A stretch of 64,000 bases of DNA. Source: Bacteroidetes bacterium 43-16 (GTDB lineage: Bacteria > Bacteroidota > Bacteroidia > Chitinophagales > Chitinophagaceae). Positions 35,266-42,993 of the stretch are shown one piece after another. The notes under the pieces were generated by a model. The model was given only the letters and a program-made list of their open reading frames with translations. It was not told where the DNA came from and ran no database searches. The translations under genes and the position numbers were made by a program. The stretch lies in NCBI GenBank assembly GCA_001897525.1, contig MKTB01000025.1, forward strand, positions 1 through 64,000, written 5' to 3'. Within the stretch, counting starts at the first letter, position 1, and each line of letters starts with the position of its first letter.

Positions 35266-36049
35266 ACTTTTAATTGTCATTTTCCTGGCATTATGTATAG
35301 TGCCGCAAAGTGGGTGTAAGGTCCGCAAAAGCTATAAGCAAGAGCTAAAATTAAATGCTAAGCTTACCCGTGATACGGATAGCATGCGCGTGATCATGCG
35401 CGATAGCATGCAAACACTTTCCATGGTCCGCAATACCTTGGCCGAAACTATTACCCGAATGGATAAGGTGACCGCGGAAAGACGTGCTGAAAATATATCC
35501 ATTGAAAAAAAGACAGTGCCGAACCCGGTAACAATCCCCGGTAAAACTTATAAAACGACCGTTCCGGGGAACTGGATGCTGGATACCAGCGGTATAAAGG
35601 ATGGCAAGCTGATATATTTTGACCTGGATAATGATGATGTCCGGGCAACGGCCTACTATCAGGCCGGGCAGATGCGGGTAGAGCTGCAGACGAAAGACAA
35701 AGTAATTGACGTGCCGGCAGAAGAACTCCGGATCACCAAAAGTACAGACGCAACCAAAAACAGCAGTGACAAATCCGCTAAGGATGAAAAGGTGATCACT
35801 GCAGAAAGCCTTAAGGAAGTTTCCCAGGTGGTTAATTCAGATTCCGGCCAGATAAAGGAATCCGAAAATCAAACGGTAGATGTAGATGCTGGGAAGCAAA
35901 GTAATGTTTCCACCGGCACCAGCTGGGTAACTATTTCGATCATTGTCCTGGTGGTTATCATTGCGGCCGGTCTGCTTTGGCATTTTTCGGTAATCGGTAA
36001 AGTAGTTGTATGGGTGAAAAGAATTATCAATAAAATTAAATCAAAATAG
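35255..36049 (+). CDS. Lipoprotein with C-terminal membrane anchor, u-spanin-like
   Basis: The ATG at 35255 gives 264 residues beginning MKTKLLIVIFLALC, with lipobox SGC (Cys21), so the mature N-terminus is lipidated. The body is periplasmic, with coiled-coil tendency (residues 30-100). A C-terminal hydrophobic span (SWVTISIIVLVVIIAAGLLW) is followed by basic residues. An outer-membrane lipid anchor plus inner-membrane C-terminal span is the defining topology of a unimolecular spanin. It is longer than the T1 prototype. The endolysin gene follows one base later. Confidence 0.6.
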   Translation: MKTKLLIVIFLALCIVPQSGCKVRKSYKQELKLNAKLTRDTDSMRVIMRDSMQTLSMVRNTLAETITRMDKVTAERRAENISIEKKTVPNPVTIPGKTYKTTVPGNWMLDTSGIKDGKLIYFDLDNDDVRATAYYQAGQMRVELQTKDKVIDVPAEELRITKSTDATKNSSDKSAKDEKVITAESLKEVSQVVNSDSGQIKESENQTVDVDAGKQSNVSTGTSWVTISIIVLVVIIAAGLLWHFSVIGKVVVWVKRIINKIKSK

Positions 36050-36050
36050 A

Positions 36051-36470
36051 ATGGCAGAATTTTTAGCAGCACATAAAAAGACCGCGGTAAGTGAAGGCGG
36101 TTATGCAAATGTAAAAGGCGACCGGGGCGGAGAAACATATAAAGGGATTGCCCGGAACTTTTGGCCTAACTGGGCCGGATGGGCTATCGTTGACCGGAAT
36201 AAACCATTAAAGCATAACGCAAAGATCAAGGATCAGGAGCTGGAAAGCCAGGTGAACTTTTTTTATAAAAGGAACTTCTGGGACAAGATCGCCGGTGACG
36301 CAATTGATGACCAGGAAACCGCCTTTAAGCTTTATGATTTAGCCGTGACCAGTGGCCAACCTAAATCCATTGAACAAATTCAGGGTGTTTTAGGTCTGCC
36401 GAAAACTGGTAAGATCACCGCGGCGCTAATCGAAGCTATTAATAACCCTGCAAAACACTTAATCAAATAA
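36051..36470 (+). CDS. Endolysin, GH108 N-acetylmuramidase
   Basis: The protein has 139 residues. VSEGGYANVKGDRGGETYKG (E15 is the catalytic Glu of the family) is the GH108 (PF05838) signature. LYDLAVTSGQPKSIEQIQ begins a short PG_binding_3-like C-terminal part, abbreviated compared with the usual 165-180 residues. There is no signal peptide, so release depends on a holin. It cuts the peptidoglycan glycan chain at lysis. Confidence 0.85.
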   Translation: MAEFLAAHKKTAVSEGGYANVKGDRGGETYKGIARNFWPNWAGWAIVDRNKPLKHNAKIKDQELESQVNFFYKRNFWDKIAGDAIDDQETAFKLYDLAVTSGQPKSIEQIQGVLGLPKTGKITAALIEAINNPAKHLIK

Positions 36471-36475
36471 ACATT

Positions 36476-36673
36476 ATGAGAACATTAAACGAGATAATAT
36501 TTCAGGCTAAATGCTGGCATGACAATAGCAAGATTGTAACCGGTAAAATGACTTTTCGCGATCGTGAAACTTTACAATTAGCTGGTGATGTAAACATATA
36601 TGGCTACGTTGTTTGCATCGAAAACGATGAAGGGGTTCACATAGTTCATCCGGCAAGCTTAACCCAGTTTTAA
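36476..36673 (+). CDS. Hypothetical protein, 65 aa
   Basis: A small mixed protein (MRTLNEIIFQAKCWHDNSK, VTGKMTFRDRETLQLAGDVN) starting five bases after the endolysin. Unrecognised; operon position and A-rich leader support it. Confidence 0.5.
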   Translation: MRTLNEIIFQAKCWHDNSKIVTGKMTFRDRETLQLAGDVNIYGYVVCIENDEGVHIVHPASLTQF

Positions 36674-36689
36674 AACAAAATCAAATAGC

Positions 36690-37124
36690 ATGAAACAATT
36701 AATCATTTTACTGGCAGCGTTGGTCTGCCTGACATCCTGCCGGAATATCCGGGGGAGCCATCAGGAAAAAATATATGAAATAAAGGTCCCTTTAGAAGTA
36801 AATGAGCCTGTGCGCGAACTCGATAAAGACAGTGCAATGATGGTTGCGGATAGCATTGTTAGATCCCGGGATTCTCTGAACAAAGTGCGAGATTCCATGT
36901 TCTTTGTCTACAAAGCCGATGCTGAGCAACTGGCCATAAAGAATAAGGCCCTACAGCTGCTAATTGATAGCATGCAGGGCACATCTGACACCCTGGCCGC
37001 CCGGCTATTGCATGCGCGGCTGATGATCGAAAATGCCCGGTATTATCTTCGAATAGCGAACCGGAATACCAGCCAGCAAAAGTTCCTACGCGGATGGATG
37101 AACCGGGCGCTGGAGTTGCAGTAA
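36690..37124 (+). CDS. Small lipoprotein of the lysis cassette, 144 aa
   Basis: The start MKQLIILLAALVCLTSC is a lipoprotein signal with Cys at 17. The mature part is helical, with heptad-like charge alternation (ADSIVRSRDSLNKVRDSMFF), so a periplasmic coiled coil tethered to a membrane. It could be an o-spanin partner of the TTG-started protein, or a second spanin-type protein beside the u-spanin-like one. No family is named. Confidence 0.55.
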   Translation: MKQLIILLAALVCLTSCRNIRGSHQEKIYEIKVPLEVNEPVRELDKDSAMMVADSIVRSRDSLNKVRDSMFFVYKADAEQLAIKNKALQLLIDSMQGTSDTLAARLLHARLMIENARYYLRIANRNTSQQKFLRGWMNRALELQ

Positions 37125-37141
37125 AGCATTTTAGTGTATAT

Positions 37142-37174
37142 ACAATTGGTTCTCTCACTTAGAGAACCAATTGT
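37142..37174 (+). terminator. Bidirectional hairpin between convergent genes
   Basis: A perfect 14-bp stem, ACAATTGGTTCTCT (37142-37155) with its complement at 37161-37174, and a five-base loop. It lies between the end of the lysis operon and the end of the leftward gene at 37192. There is no long T run, so it may act through RNA stability. Confidence 0.65.
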
Positions 37175-37191
37175 TAGGACTACTTATTGAA

Positions 37192-37527
37192 CTATTTAAT
37201 TATCTCTATCTTTTCATAGTATTTTTGAAAATGAACAATTAATATTTCAATAAATCTACCCAAAACATATCCCGCTTTTTTATCGTCAGGCTCTCCAATG
37301 TGAGCCCAGTGGTTTATTTCAATTAATAAATATTCATTGTCAATATTTATCGTTGGCTTCAGGAGCACCTGATCTAACCACTGTTCAGGCGTATGGTTGA
37401 ACAGTATAGGATTAGTTTTTGAGGAATCTACTTTCCATGTTTTCAATTCCTGATCATCCATCATCTTTTTTAAAGCATCCAGTAAAGCTCTAGGTTGTTT
37501 TGTAATAATTTTGATTTTCATCTTCAT
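37192..37527 (-). CDS. Hypothetical accessory protein, 111 aa
   Basis: Reads leftward, opposite to the lysis genes. The sequence (MKMKIKIITKQPRALLDALK, DQVLLKPTINIDNEYLLIEI, GRFIEILIVHFQKYYEKI) has a regular alpha/beta look but no family I recognise. A second ATG two codons later is also possible. Leftward accessory genes near the integrase are often expressed in the lysogen; this is an inference. Confidence 0.55.
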   Translation of the reverse strand: MKMKIKIITKQPRALLDALKKMMDDQELKTWKVDSSKTNPILFNHTPEQWLDQVLLKPTINIDNEYLLIEINHWAHIGEPDDKKAGYVLGRFIEILIVHFQKYYEKIEIIK

Positions 37528-37615
37528 GTTAGAAAATTTTTATTGAATTAATGAATATGGCAAAATTCAATATTTGTCAATAAAAATCCTATACTGGAAT
37601 TCCCGTAATTTACCC

Positions 37616-37641
37616 GCCCTGCAGCAATGCGGGGCTTTTTT
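37616..37641 (+). terminator. Intrinsic terminator upstream of a rightward gene
   Basis: GCCCTGCA (37616-37623) pairs with TGCGGGGC (37628-37635, one G:T), with a four-base loop and six T after it. It lies between divergent genes with no rightward gene just before it, so it may be an attenuator or insulate against readthrough. Confidence 0.65.
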
Positions 37642-37712
37642 AATATGTTCTGCTGAATAACTTTTACAACCCCCATATTTGCCGGCTCCGTAACTTTATA
37701 TAAAAATATTGT

Positions 37713-38048
37713 ATGCGCAGGGGACGGAGCTATTATGAAGAACTGTATTTGTCTAAGGAAGAATGCAGGGCAATAGCAAAAAATGCGAAAAATAACAGCT
37801 GCTGGGTTAATTACAAAAAAGAATGGTTTACCCCGGATGAGTTCGTACAGGCAGCAAATAGCCAGGATATATACATGCACCCAGGGTACACCAGGTTTGA
37901 AACTAAAGCAGCTAAAATAAAAGATCCACGCGATATGATCCCGCGGTTGGATGCCAGGCTGCAGGAGCTAAAAGATATCAGAGATCAATTTGCTAATAAA
38001 GTAGAGGATTATTACATGAATACAAACAAACTAAAAAACAGGAGCTGA
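37713..38048 (+). CDS. Hypothetical phage protein beside the integrase, 111 aa
   Basis: Basic, helical protein with LSKEECRAIAKNAKNNSCWV, then YKKEWFTPDEFVQAANSQDI and a C-terminal coil-like DMIPRLDARLQELKDIRDQF. It may bind nucleic acid. No family is recognised. Its stop lies within a terminator shared with the convergent integrase gene. Confidence 0.55.
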   Translation: MRRGRSYYEELYLSKEECRAIAKNAKNNSCWVNYKKEWFTPDEFVQAANSQDIYMHPGYTRFETKAAKIKDPRDMIPRLDARLQELKDIRDQFANKVEDYYMNTNKLKNRS

Positions 38049-38065
38049 GTGCTCCTGTTTTTTTT
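38033..38065 (+). terminator. Bidirectional terminator between gene 37713 and the integrase
   Basis: AAACAGGAGC (38036-38045) pairs with GCTCCTGTTT (38051-38060), loop TGAGT, flanked by A on one side and a T run on the other, so it works in both directions. Confidence 0.85.
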
Positions 38066-39323
38066 ATAATTCTGGGCTTCTTTCCCTTATTTCTGCATTA
38101 ATCCTATCCTGTTCCCCGTGCAGGTAAACATCTGTCATATTTAAGGAGCTGTGACCGAATCCGGCAGAAACTGCACCTTTAGATACCCCGGCCTTACGCT
38201 TGTCTTCACCACCCAGACCTTTAAAGGAATAAAGAGATACTGAAAGTCCCAGGCCCTCCTTTATAATTTCACGCCATTTCTTAGTAGCATAATCTCCCGG
38301 GCGCTTCCGCTCAAATGTGCCTGGTTTAAAATCCGTATTGAATATGTAATAATGATCCGGATAACCGTCAGTCATTTCACAGATATAATCATAAGCAAAC
38401 AGCGGCAAAGGTACAATCCTGGATTCATCAGTCTTTGCAATAGTGTGATCAAGCTTTAGGCCTTTGTTGACATGATCAATATCGAATATTTTAAAGCTCA
38501 TCAATTCTTCTATTCTGACCCCGGCAGCATGAATTGTTGACAGGAATTTATAAAACCGGTAATGATTAGTTTTTAAAGTACTCACAATAATCGTTCTCTC
38601 TTCCTCAGTCGCGTGCCGGTGTATGTTTGTTTTAATTTCCCGGCGATTTTTGATTTTAGCGCATGGATTAAATTCAATTAGATCATCGCCCTCAATATCG
38701 GCGAAAAGAATGCTTAAATAGCCCTTATATTTATTATATGAGTTACCGGTAAAAATATTCTTCCTCTTACCAAGGCGAGCGTGGAGATCATATTCTGCCT
38801 GCCGATCAATTGCTATCTGGTCTAAAATAGCCTTAACTGTGCTTTTCCTTGCTTCTGAAATGATCATCTTATCCAAACCCAATGTCGTTGCTGCAGCAAC
38901 CGCGAAATTCAGAACACCTTCAATATCTGTGCGGGATTTTTTAGCAAAGGACTTTTCACGATTTTTAAAAGCACGCTGTAAGCAATTGACAAGCCCCAGG
39001 CGTTCAATGCGTTCCGCCTCTACCCTATCGGCTTCCAGTTTTGCTTTCACTTCTACTGTTTGAAAGTTTTCCAGATAAATATCCAATGGTTGGTCAAAGG
39101 GGTCCCATCCTGCATCCAGCGATTGCTTAACCAGTTCGACAAGATCGTTGCCTACACGCATCCGGCTTTTAACTGTATGCTCGTAGTTTATTCCTAGCCT
39201 GATTTGAAAAGGCTTTCTTTTTCCGGAGGTAGGACATTCCATGCGAAAGCCGACATACCATTCCTTGGTAATGTCAGCATCGTAATGAAACAATTTGACT
39301 TCTAAGCTCTTTTTTGTAGACAT
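38064..39323 (-). CDS. int: Tyrosine recombinase (phage integrase)
   Basis: The protein has 419 residues. The N-terminal half is an arm- and core-binding region. The catalytic part starts near 240 with HRHATEEERTIIV, then AGVRIEELMSF (first Arg), KTDESRIVPLP (Lys region), GHSSLNMTDVYLH with H391 and nucleophile Y400. The usual HxLRH box is replaced by YSFKGLGGED, so the second Arg is Lys and the His is Gly; YSFKHT-type variants occur in Bacteroidota integrases, but the Gly is unusual. It points away from the late genes and towards the tRNA-like sites at 39406, as expected for a prophage edge. Confidence 0.85.
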   Translation of the reverse strand: MSTKKSLEVKLFHYDADITKEWYVGFRMECPTSGKRKPFQIRLGINYEHTVKSRMRVGNDLVELVKQSLDAGWDPFDQPLDIYLENFQTVEVKAKLEADRVEAERIERLGLVNCLQRAFKNREKSFAKKSRTDIEGVLNFAVAAATTLGLDKMIISEARKSTVKAILDQIAIDRQAEYDLHARLGKRKNIFTGNSYNKYKGYLSILFADIEGDDLIEFNPCAKIKNRREIKTNIHRHATEEERTIIVSTLKTNHYRFYKFLSTIHAAGVRIEELMSFKIFDIDHVNKGLKLDHTIAKTDESRIVPLPLFAYDYICEMTDGYPDHYYIFNTDFKPGTFERKRPGDYATKKWREIIKEGLGLSVSLYSFKGLGGEDKRKAGVSKGAVSAGFGHSSLNMTDVYLHGEQDRINAEIRERSPEL

Positions 39324-39405
39324 AGTGAATAATGTTTGAACTTTTGTTTGACATTAAACACTGGCATTCCGAAAACCTGCTACAGTACTGCTTATTAGAA
39401 CTTTC

Positions 39406-39428
39406 AGCGGAGAGAGAGGGATTCGAAC
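39406..39428 (-). other. tRNA-Ser-like 3' end fragment A, probable attachment site
   Basis: On the minus strand this reads GTTCGAATCCCTC plus an acceptor-like TCTCTCCGCT, as in the T-arm and 3' end of tRNA-Ser. No matching 5' acceptor, D-arm or anticodon arm precedes it, so it is a fragment. It lies 83 bases from the integrase start, the position of an att site. Confidence 0.6.
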
Positions 39429-39478
39429 TTTATGGGTTAAAACCTCTTCCCGCGCGTATTCTATAGTGCTTAAAACAA

Positions 39479-39511
39479 AAATGCCACGAATAAGGATTAT
39501 TCGTGGCATTT
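39479..39511 (-). terminator. Hairpin terminator after tRNA-like fragment B
   Basis: ATGCCACGAATAA (39481-39493) pairs perfectly with 39497-39509 around a three-base loop. In the leftward direction it is followed by a T-rich run, so it would end transcripts of fragment B, suggesting that B once ended an active tRNA gene. Confidence 0.65.
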
Positions 39512-39520
39512 ATATCATTT

Positions 39521-39543
39521 AGCGGAAGAGGAGGGATTCGAAC
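39521..39543 (-). other. tRNA-Ser-like 3' end fragment B, second possible attachment site
   Basis: The minus strand reads GGTTCGAATCCCTCC and then CTCTTCCGCT. It matches fragment A at 19 of 23 positions. No full tRNA can be folded from the sequence to the right. The 39544-39821 stretch has no gene that I can see. Confidence 0.55.
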
Positions 39544-39821
39544 CAGCTGCTTTTCCTGCATTTCAATAATATATTTTAAGTGCTTCTGACACACTGCCAC
39601 GAATGTGGATTTCAGTTTTCTTTTCTGAATTCCGGAAATTCGTATACTGTCTAATTTTTAAATTTGTCTTGTATCAAAGAGCAATCATCCGAAATGATTG
39701 TAGCAAAGATATGATAATTGAAGATTAAAATTTTATTTTCCAACAAAACAGCCTATAATTATTTAAAAACTATTATCCAGACTTTTGTTTTTAACAACAA
39801 GACCTATCTCAGCTTAGGAAA

Positions 39822-40266
39822 GGTTAGGGAAAGGAGCAAGCAGATGTTATAATGAGCATAGTTGTAAACGTCATTTCCGGACAGGTTACCGGTGAAACTG
39901 CAAAGTTATTATCTGATCGAAAATGGCGTTTAAATCAGCATCGACAAAGTTTATCACTTAACCGCACTCATACATCCATTAGTATAAGCAAACTATTGGA
40001 GCAGCGGTTCATGCCTCTAAAATTTCGGCATTAAATAGTGAAGAGTTTATCAGATTGGTTACAGATTCCCCTGAGAAAAGATTGAATTGAAAACTTTTTA
40101 TTGTGTAATTCATAATAATCATATGTGTTTGAAGGTTGAGGATGATGTTTATAAACCGATCCTGGTAATTCGAAAGATCTAACAAGTTTTGGTTCAAAGC
40201 AATTAAATTGCGATTAGAAATGAAGTAAAGGAAATTGTTAATGCAGAGTTGCAAAGACTGCTATAG
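39822..40266 (+). pseudogene. traG: Degenerate C-terminus of a TraG-type conjugation coupling protein
   Basis: Pieces in several frames line up in order with the C-terminus of Bacteroidota TraG: EQADVIMSIVVNVISGQVTG plus ETAKLLSD (39834-39915), then AAVHASKISALNSEEFIRLV, then TFYCVIHNN and YKPILVIRK, then NEVKEIVNAELQRLL to a stop at 40264. Frameshifts and stops separate them, so no functional protein can be made. The gene's terminator survives. This shows that a conjugative element once occupied this site beside the prophage. The family match is from memory of conserved TraG motifs, without alignment. Confidence 0.7.
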
Positions 40267-40283
40267 TAATCTATAGCAGTTTT
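40257..40283 (+). terminator. Intrinsic terminator of the traG remnant
   Basis: ACTGCTATAG (40257-40266) pairs with CTATAGCAGT (40271-40280), loop TAAT, followed by TTT. The stem overlaps the stop of the decayed gene. Confidence 0.7.
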
Positions 40284-40349
40284 GTAATTTATAAAAATAT
40301 TAGGAATTGGAGTCAAGAATTTTTTAGTGACTGGGGCTAATGTTAATAA

Positions 40350-42197
40350 CTAAAAATCAAGGTTATATTTTTCTTGTATTAACAATTCAGGATTTTTAGA
40401 TTTTAAAATTTCACTTCTTTCAATTTTATTGAAGTCATAAATACCAAAGTTCTTTAAATAATTTCTACTCATAGACAAATATCCAGATGCATAATCTTTA
40501 GTAGTAGCCTGTATGTATTTGAAAAACATATCAGTCTCCATTATTTTTTTTAATATTTTAAGTTCCTCCAAATCGTCGTTGACTACTGCTATTCCATTGT
40601 AGAATAGTAGATTTGGGTCTTCAGAAATTACAAAAGATGGTCTATTACAAATATGTGGAAAGAATAATTTGTATTGTTTAATATCTAGAGATTGTCTACG
40701 TCCAAATGCATACCATTCCTCATATTTTCCTTCTCCTTTATCTCTGGTTGCTAAAATATCTTTTTGAGAAAACAAATATTTATAAGCTTTAGGGTATTCC
40801 TTTTTTAACATCCTTTCCGGAATAATTAAAATTTTATCATTTTGTGAATAATATGGAAAAATTATCTTTTCTAATTTGTTTATTAAATCACTATTTTTTT
40901 TCAGTTTATTAGCATTTATTATATCCCTACAAATACCCTTTTCTATTGGATATAATTCGTCCTCATATGGTAAATAATAATAATCTTGATCTTCTTTTAA
41001 GGGTACAAATTTGTATATATAATTTTTTAGAGTTGCAATACCATTTTTAGTAACATATTTGCTTTTAAATGGCTTTCCGACTGATTCTATTGTAGTAATA
41101 AAATTATTTAATGACTTAGAATTTGTAAGATTCCAGCCATCAAAATTATTTAAATCTTCATACTTAAATTCATTAAAATCATCTTGTTTAAGTTTCTCTA
41201 ATTCGTTACTTGAACATTTTATAAAGCGTATATAGCCCAGGTTTTGATTAAGAAAACAAATACATGTATAAGTATTTCGATCTTTGAATATTTGCTCACC
41301 ACCAAAAGTAATAATTTCTAAACCCGCATTTTGATCTTGAAAATATTGCCTTAATGCACGTCCATTAATGCTTTTCGTAAAAGTATTAACGGTTATATAG
41401 CCTAATATGCCTTCTTTATTTAGTAATTCATATCCAATTTGAAAAAATGGAATATATAGATCTGGATGACCAGTACTTGCAACTTTAAATTTAGATAGCA
41501 GTTTAATTGTTTCTTTTTCCATATTTCTAGACGCTACATATGGAGGATTCCCGACAACTATATCAAAACCATTATTAATTCTAATTTCAGTAACGGTAGC
41601 TTTCCAGTCAAATAATAATGAATTCGCTGAAAAAAGATTAAACGAAAATACCATTTTGTCTTCGCCATTAATAATTGCGAAAAGTGAAAGTAGAAGTTTC
41701 GCTCTTACTACACTGTATTCCTCAATATCAATTCCATAGATATTTTCTTTGAAAATTGTATCATATGTTTTTTTAGTGAGGGATTGTATTTTACTTGCAA
41801 CAGATAATAAGAACCCTCCACAACCACAAGAAATATCAACTGCTTTTACTTCATTTACAGGTTTTAATATTCTTTGGAATACTTGATCAGTGATATATTC
41901 TCTTATATATTTAGGGGTATAAACTGCACCATTTATTAGTTTATCAGATGGTGATATTACGAACTCAAATAGTTCAATGAGTTCTTCAAACCCAAATTTT
42001 TTTTTAGGGAAACAGCTTGTAATTTCTAATAATATTTCCCAATCTGAACTATCTTTTTTTATTATATGGTTCTTAATTTCAAGATTTTTAATAATTGCAA
42101 TTTCATTTATTTGTATAAATGCGCTAATAATTAAGCTGTTTACTTTAAAAGTATCGTTTGAGTATTTTTTTAGTATTTTAAATATTTGTTTATCCAT
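40350..42197 (-). CDS. Eco57I/TaqI-like N6-adenine DNA methyltransferase
   Basis: The protein has 615 residues. GAVYTPKYIREYI (residues 90-102), motif I DISCGCGGFLLSVA (121-134), GIDIEEYSVVRAK and motif IV NPPY (217-220) define a gamma-type N6-adenine methylase. The remaining 390 residues fit a TaqI/Eco57I-like target recognition region (TKNGIATLKNYIYK, CNRPSFVISED). No PD-(D/E)XK nuclease motif is evident at either end, unlike fused type IIG enzymes. It is the last gene of a leftward operon and overlaps the gene before it by 8 bases. Its strand is visibly AT-rich. Confidence 0.85.
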   Translation of the reverse strand: MDKQIFKILKKYSNDTFKVNSLIISAFIQINEIAIIKNLEIKNHIIKKDSSDWEILLEITSCFPKKKFGFEELIELFEFVISPSDKLINGAVYTPKYIREYITDQVFQRILKPVNEVKAVDISCGCGGFLLSVASKIQSLTKKTYDTIFKENIYGIDIEEYSVVRAKLLLSLFAIINGEDKMVFSFNLFSANSLLFDWKATVTEIRINNGFDIVVGNPPYVASRNMEKETIKLLSKFKVASTGHPDLYIPFFQIGYELLNKEGILGYITVNTFTKSINGRALRQYFQDQNAGLEIITFGGEQIFKDRNTYTCICFLNQNLGYIRFIKCSSNELEKLKQDDFNEFKYEDLNNFDGWNLTNSKSLNNFITTIESVGKPFKSKYVTKNGIATLKNYIYKFVPLKEDQDYYYLPYEDELYPIEKGICRDIINANKLKKNSDLINKLEKIIFPYYSQNDKILIIPERMLKKEYPKAYKYLFSQKDILATRDKGEGKYEEWYAFGRRQSLDIKQYKLFFPHICNRPSFVISEDPNLLFYNGIAVVNDDLEELKILKKIMETDMFFKYIQATTKDYASGYLSMSRNYLKNFGIYDFNKIERSEILKSKNPELLIQEKYNLDF

Positions 42198-42993
42198 TAC
42201 TTAATAACAATAATTGTGGCCAGATATTTACAGGATCCCAGTTAACATCATGATGAGTATATGGTTTCCAGTGTGAGGCACTACTATGAGCATAAGGTTT
42301 CCAAAAATATTGTTGGTAATCTTTAACTAAATTTATGTATTCTCCATCGCGTCTGAGGGATCTCCAAGTTTTTGAAAAAAAGTTTGACAAAATAAAATCA
42401 ACCCCTAATATTATATCCATTGGATAGTGTGCAACACGCGGTGCATCCAGAATCAATGCATTTCCAAAATCCCTATTACTTTTTTCTAATTTTCTACCAC
42501 CAAATTGAAGGTGATAAATTGGATGGCAATCTTCAGGTTCGTTATCGCCTTCTTTAAAGATATGTCTATCAAGATGGTATGATGTCACTAACTCTCTGGT
42601 TTCTTGTGAAGATTTATCAAAAAGACCACCATTTATGATAATATTGAATTCTAAATGTTTATAGGGATCACAAATTGCTTGAAAATCATTGTAGTCAGCA
42701 ATAACTTTTACAGTTAAAGTTAATGACAGATTTGATGCATTTACTGGATATGTATGCCTAGGGGAATTTTCAAAATAGAAAATAATTTCACCAGAATCAT
42801 ATCCCCAAAAATTATAATCTACTGGATCATCTTTCTCAATTTTTGGTACAAATTCAAAATCTCTTAACTGTTTCGCGGCATCAAAAATGTAACTTGGATC
42901 ACATATTCCAGACTTTTGAAGAACTCTTGCAAATTGTTCCAATTCGCTAGCTCTTTCTATTCTAAATGCTTTTGTTTTACTATTAATTGCCAT
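42190..42993 (-). CDS. Unknown protein of the kinase-methylase operon, 267 aa
   Basis: No family is recognised with confidence. The protein is soluble, with a charged helical N-terminus (ASELEQFARVLQKSGICDP), a strand-rich middle, HPIYHLQFGGRKLE and LDAPRVAHYPMDIILGVDFI as the most conserved-looking parts, and a C-terminal duplicated WKPYAH/WKPYTH motif about 10 residues apart. The many His, Asp and Trp residues are compatible with an enzyme or binding protein, but nothing proves a nuclease. It starts on the last base of the receiver gene's stop and overlaps the methylase gene, so it is co-translated with both. Confidence 0.75.
   Translation of the reverse strand: MAINSKTKAFRIERASELEQFARVLQKSGICDPSYIFDAAKQLRDFEFVPKIEKDDPVDYNFWGYDSGEIIFYFENSPRHTYPVNASNLSLTLTVKVIADYNDFQAICDPYKHLEFNIIINGGLFDKSSQETRELVTSYHLDRHIFKEGDNEPEDCHPIYHLQFGGRKLEKSNRDFGNALILDAPRVAHYPMDIILGVDFILSNFFSKTWRSLRRDGEYINLVKDYQQYFWKPYAHSSASHWKPYTHHDVNWDPVNIWPQLLLLSNG

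Noticed and set aside
39406-39600. Complete tRNA-Ser gene
   Set aside because: Only the T-arm and 3' acceptor are present for both fragments; the 5' acceptor, D-arm and anticodon stem cannot be found in the upstream minus-strand sequence.
40009-40254. Minus-strand frame of 81 codons
   Set aside because: It is antisense to the traG remnant and has no recognisable domain; the remnant explains the sequence better.
40350-42197. Complete type IIG restriction-modification enzyme
   Set aside because: No PD-(D/E)XK-like nuclease motif is visible at the N-terminus before the methylase motifs, so restriction by this protein itself is not supported.
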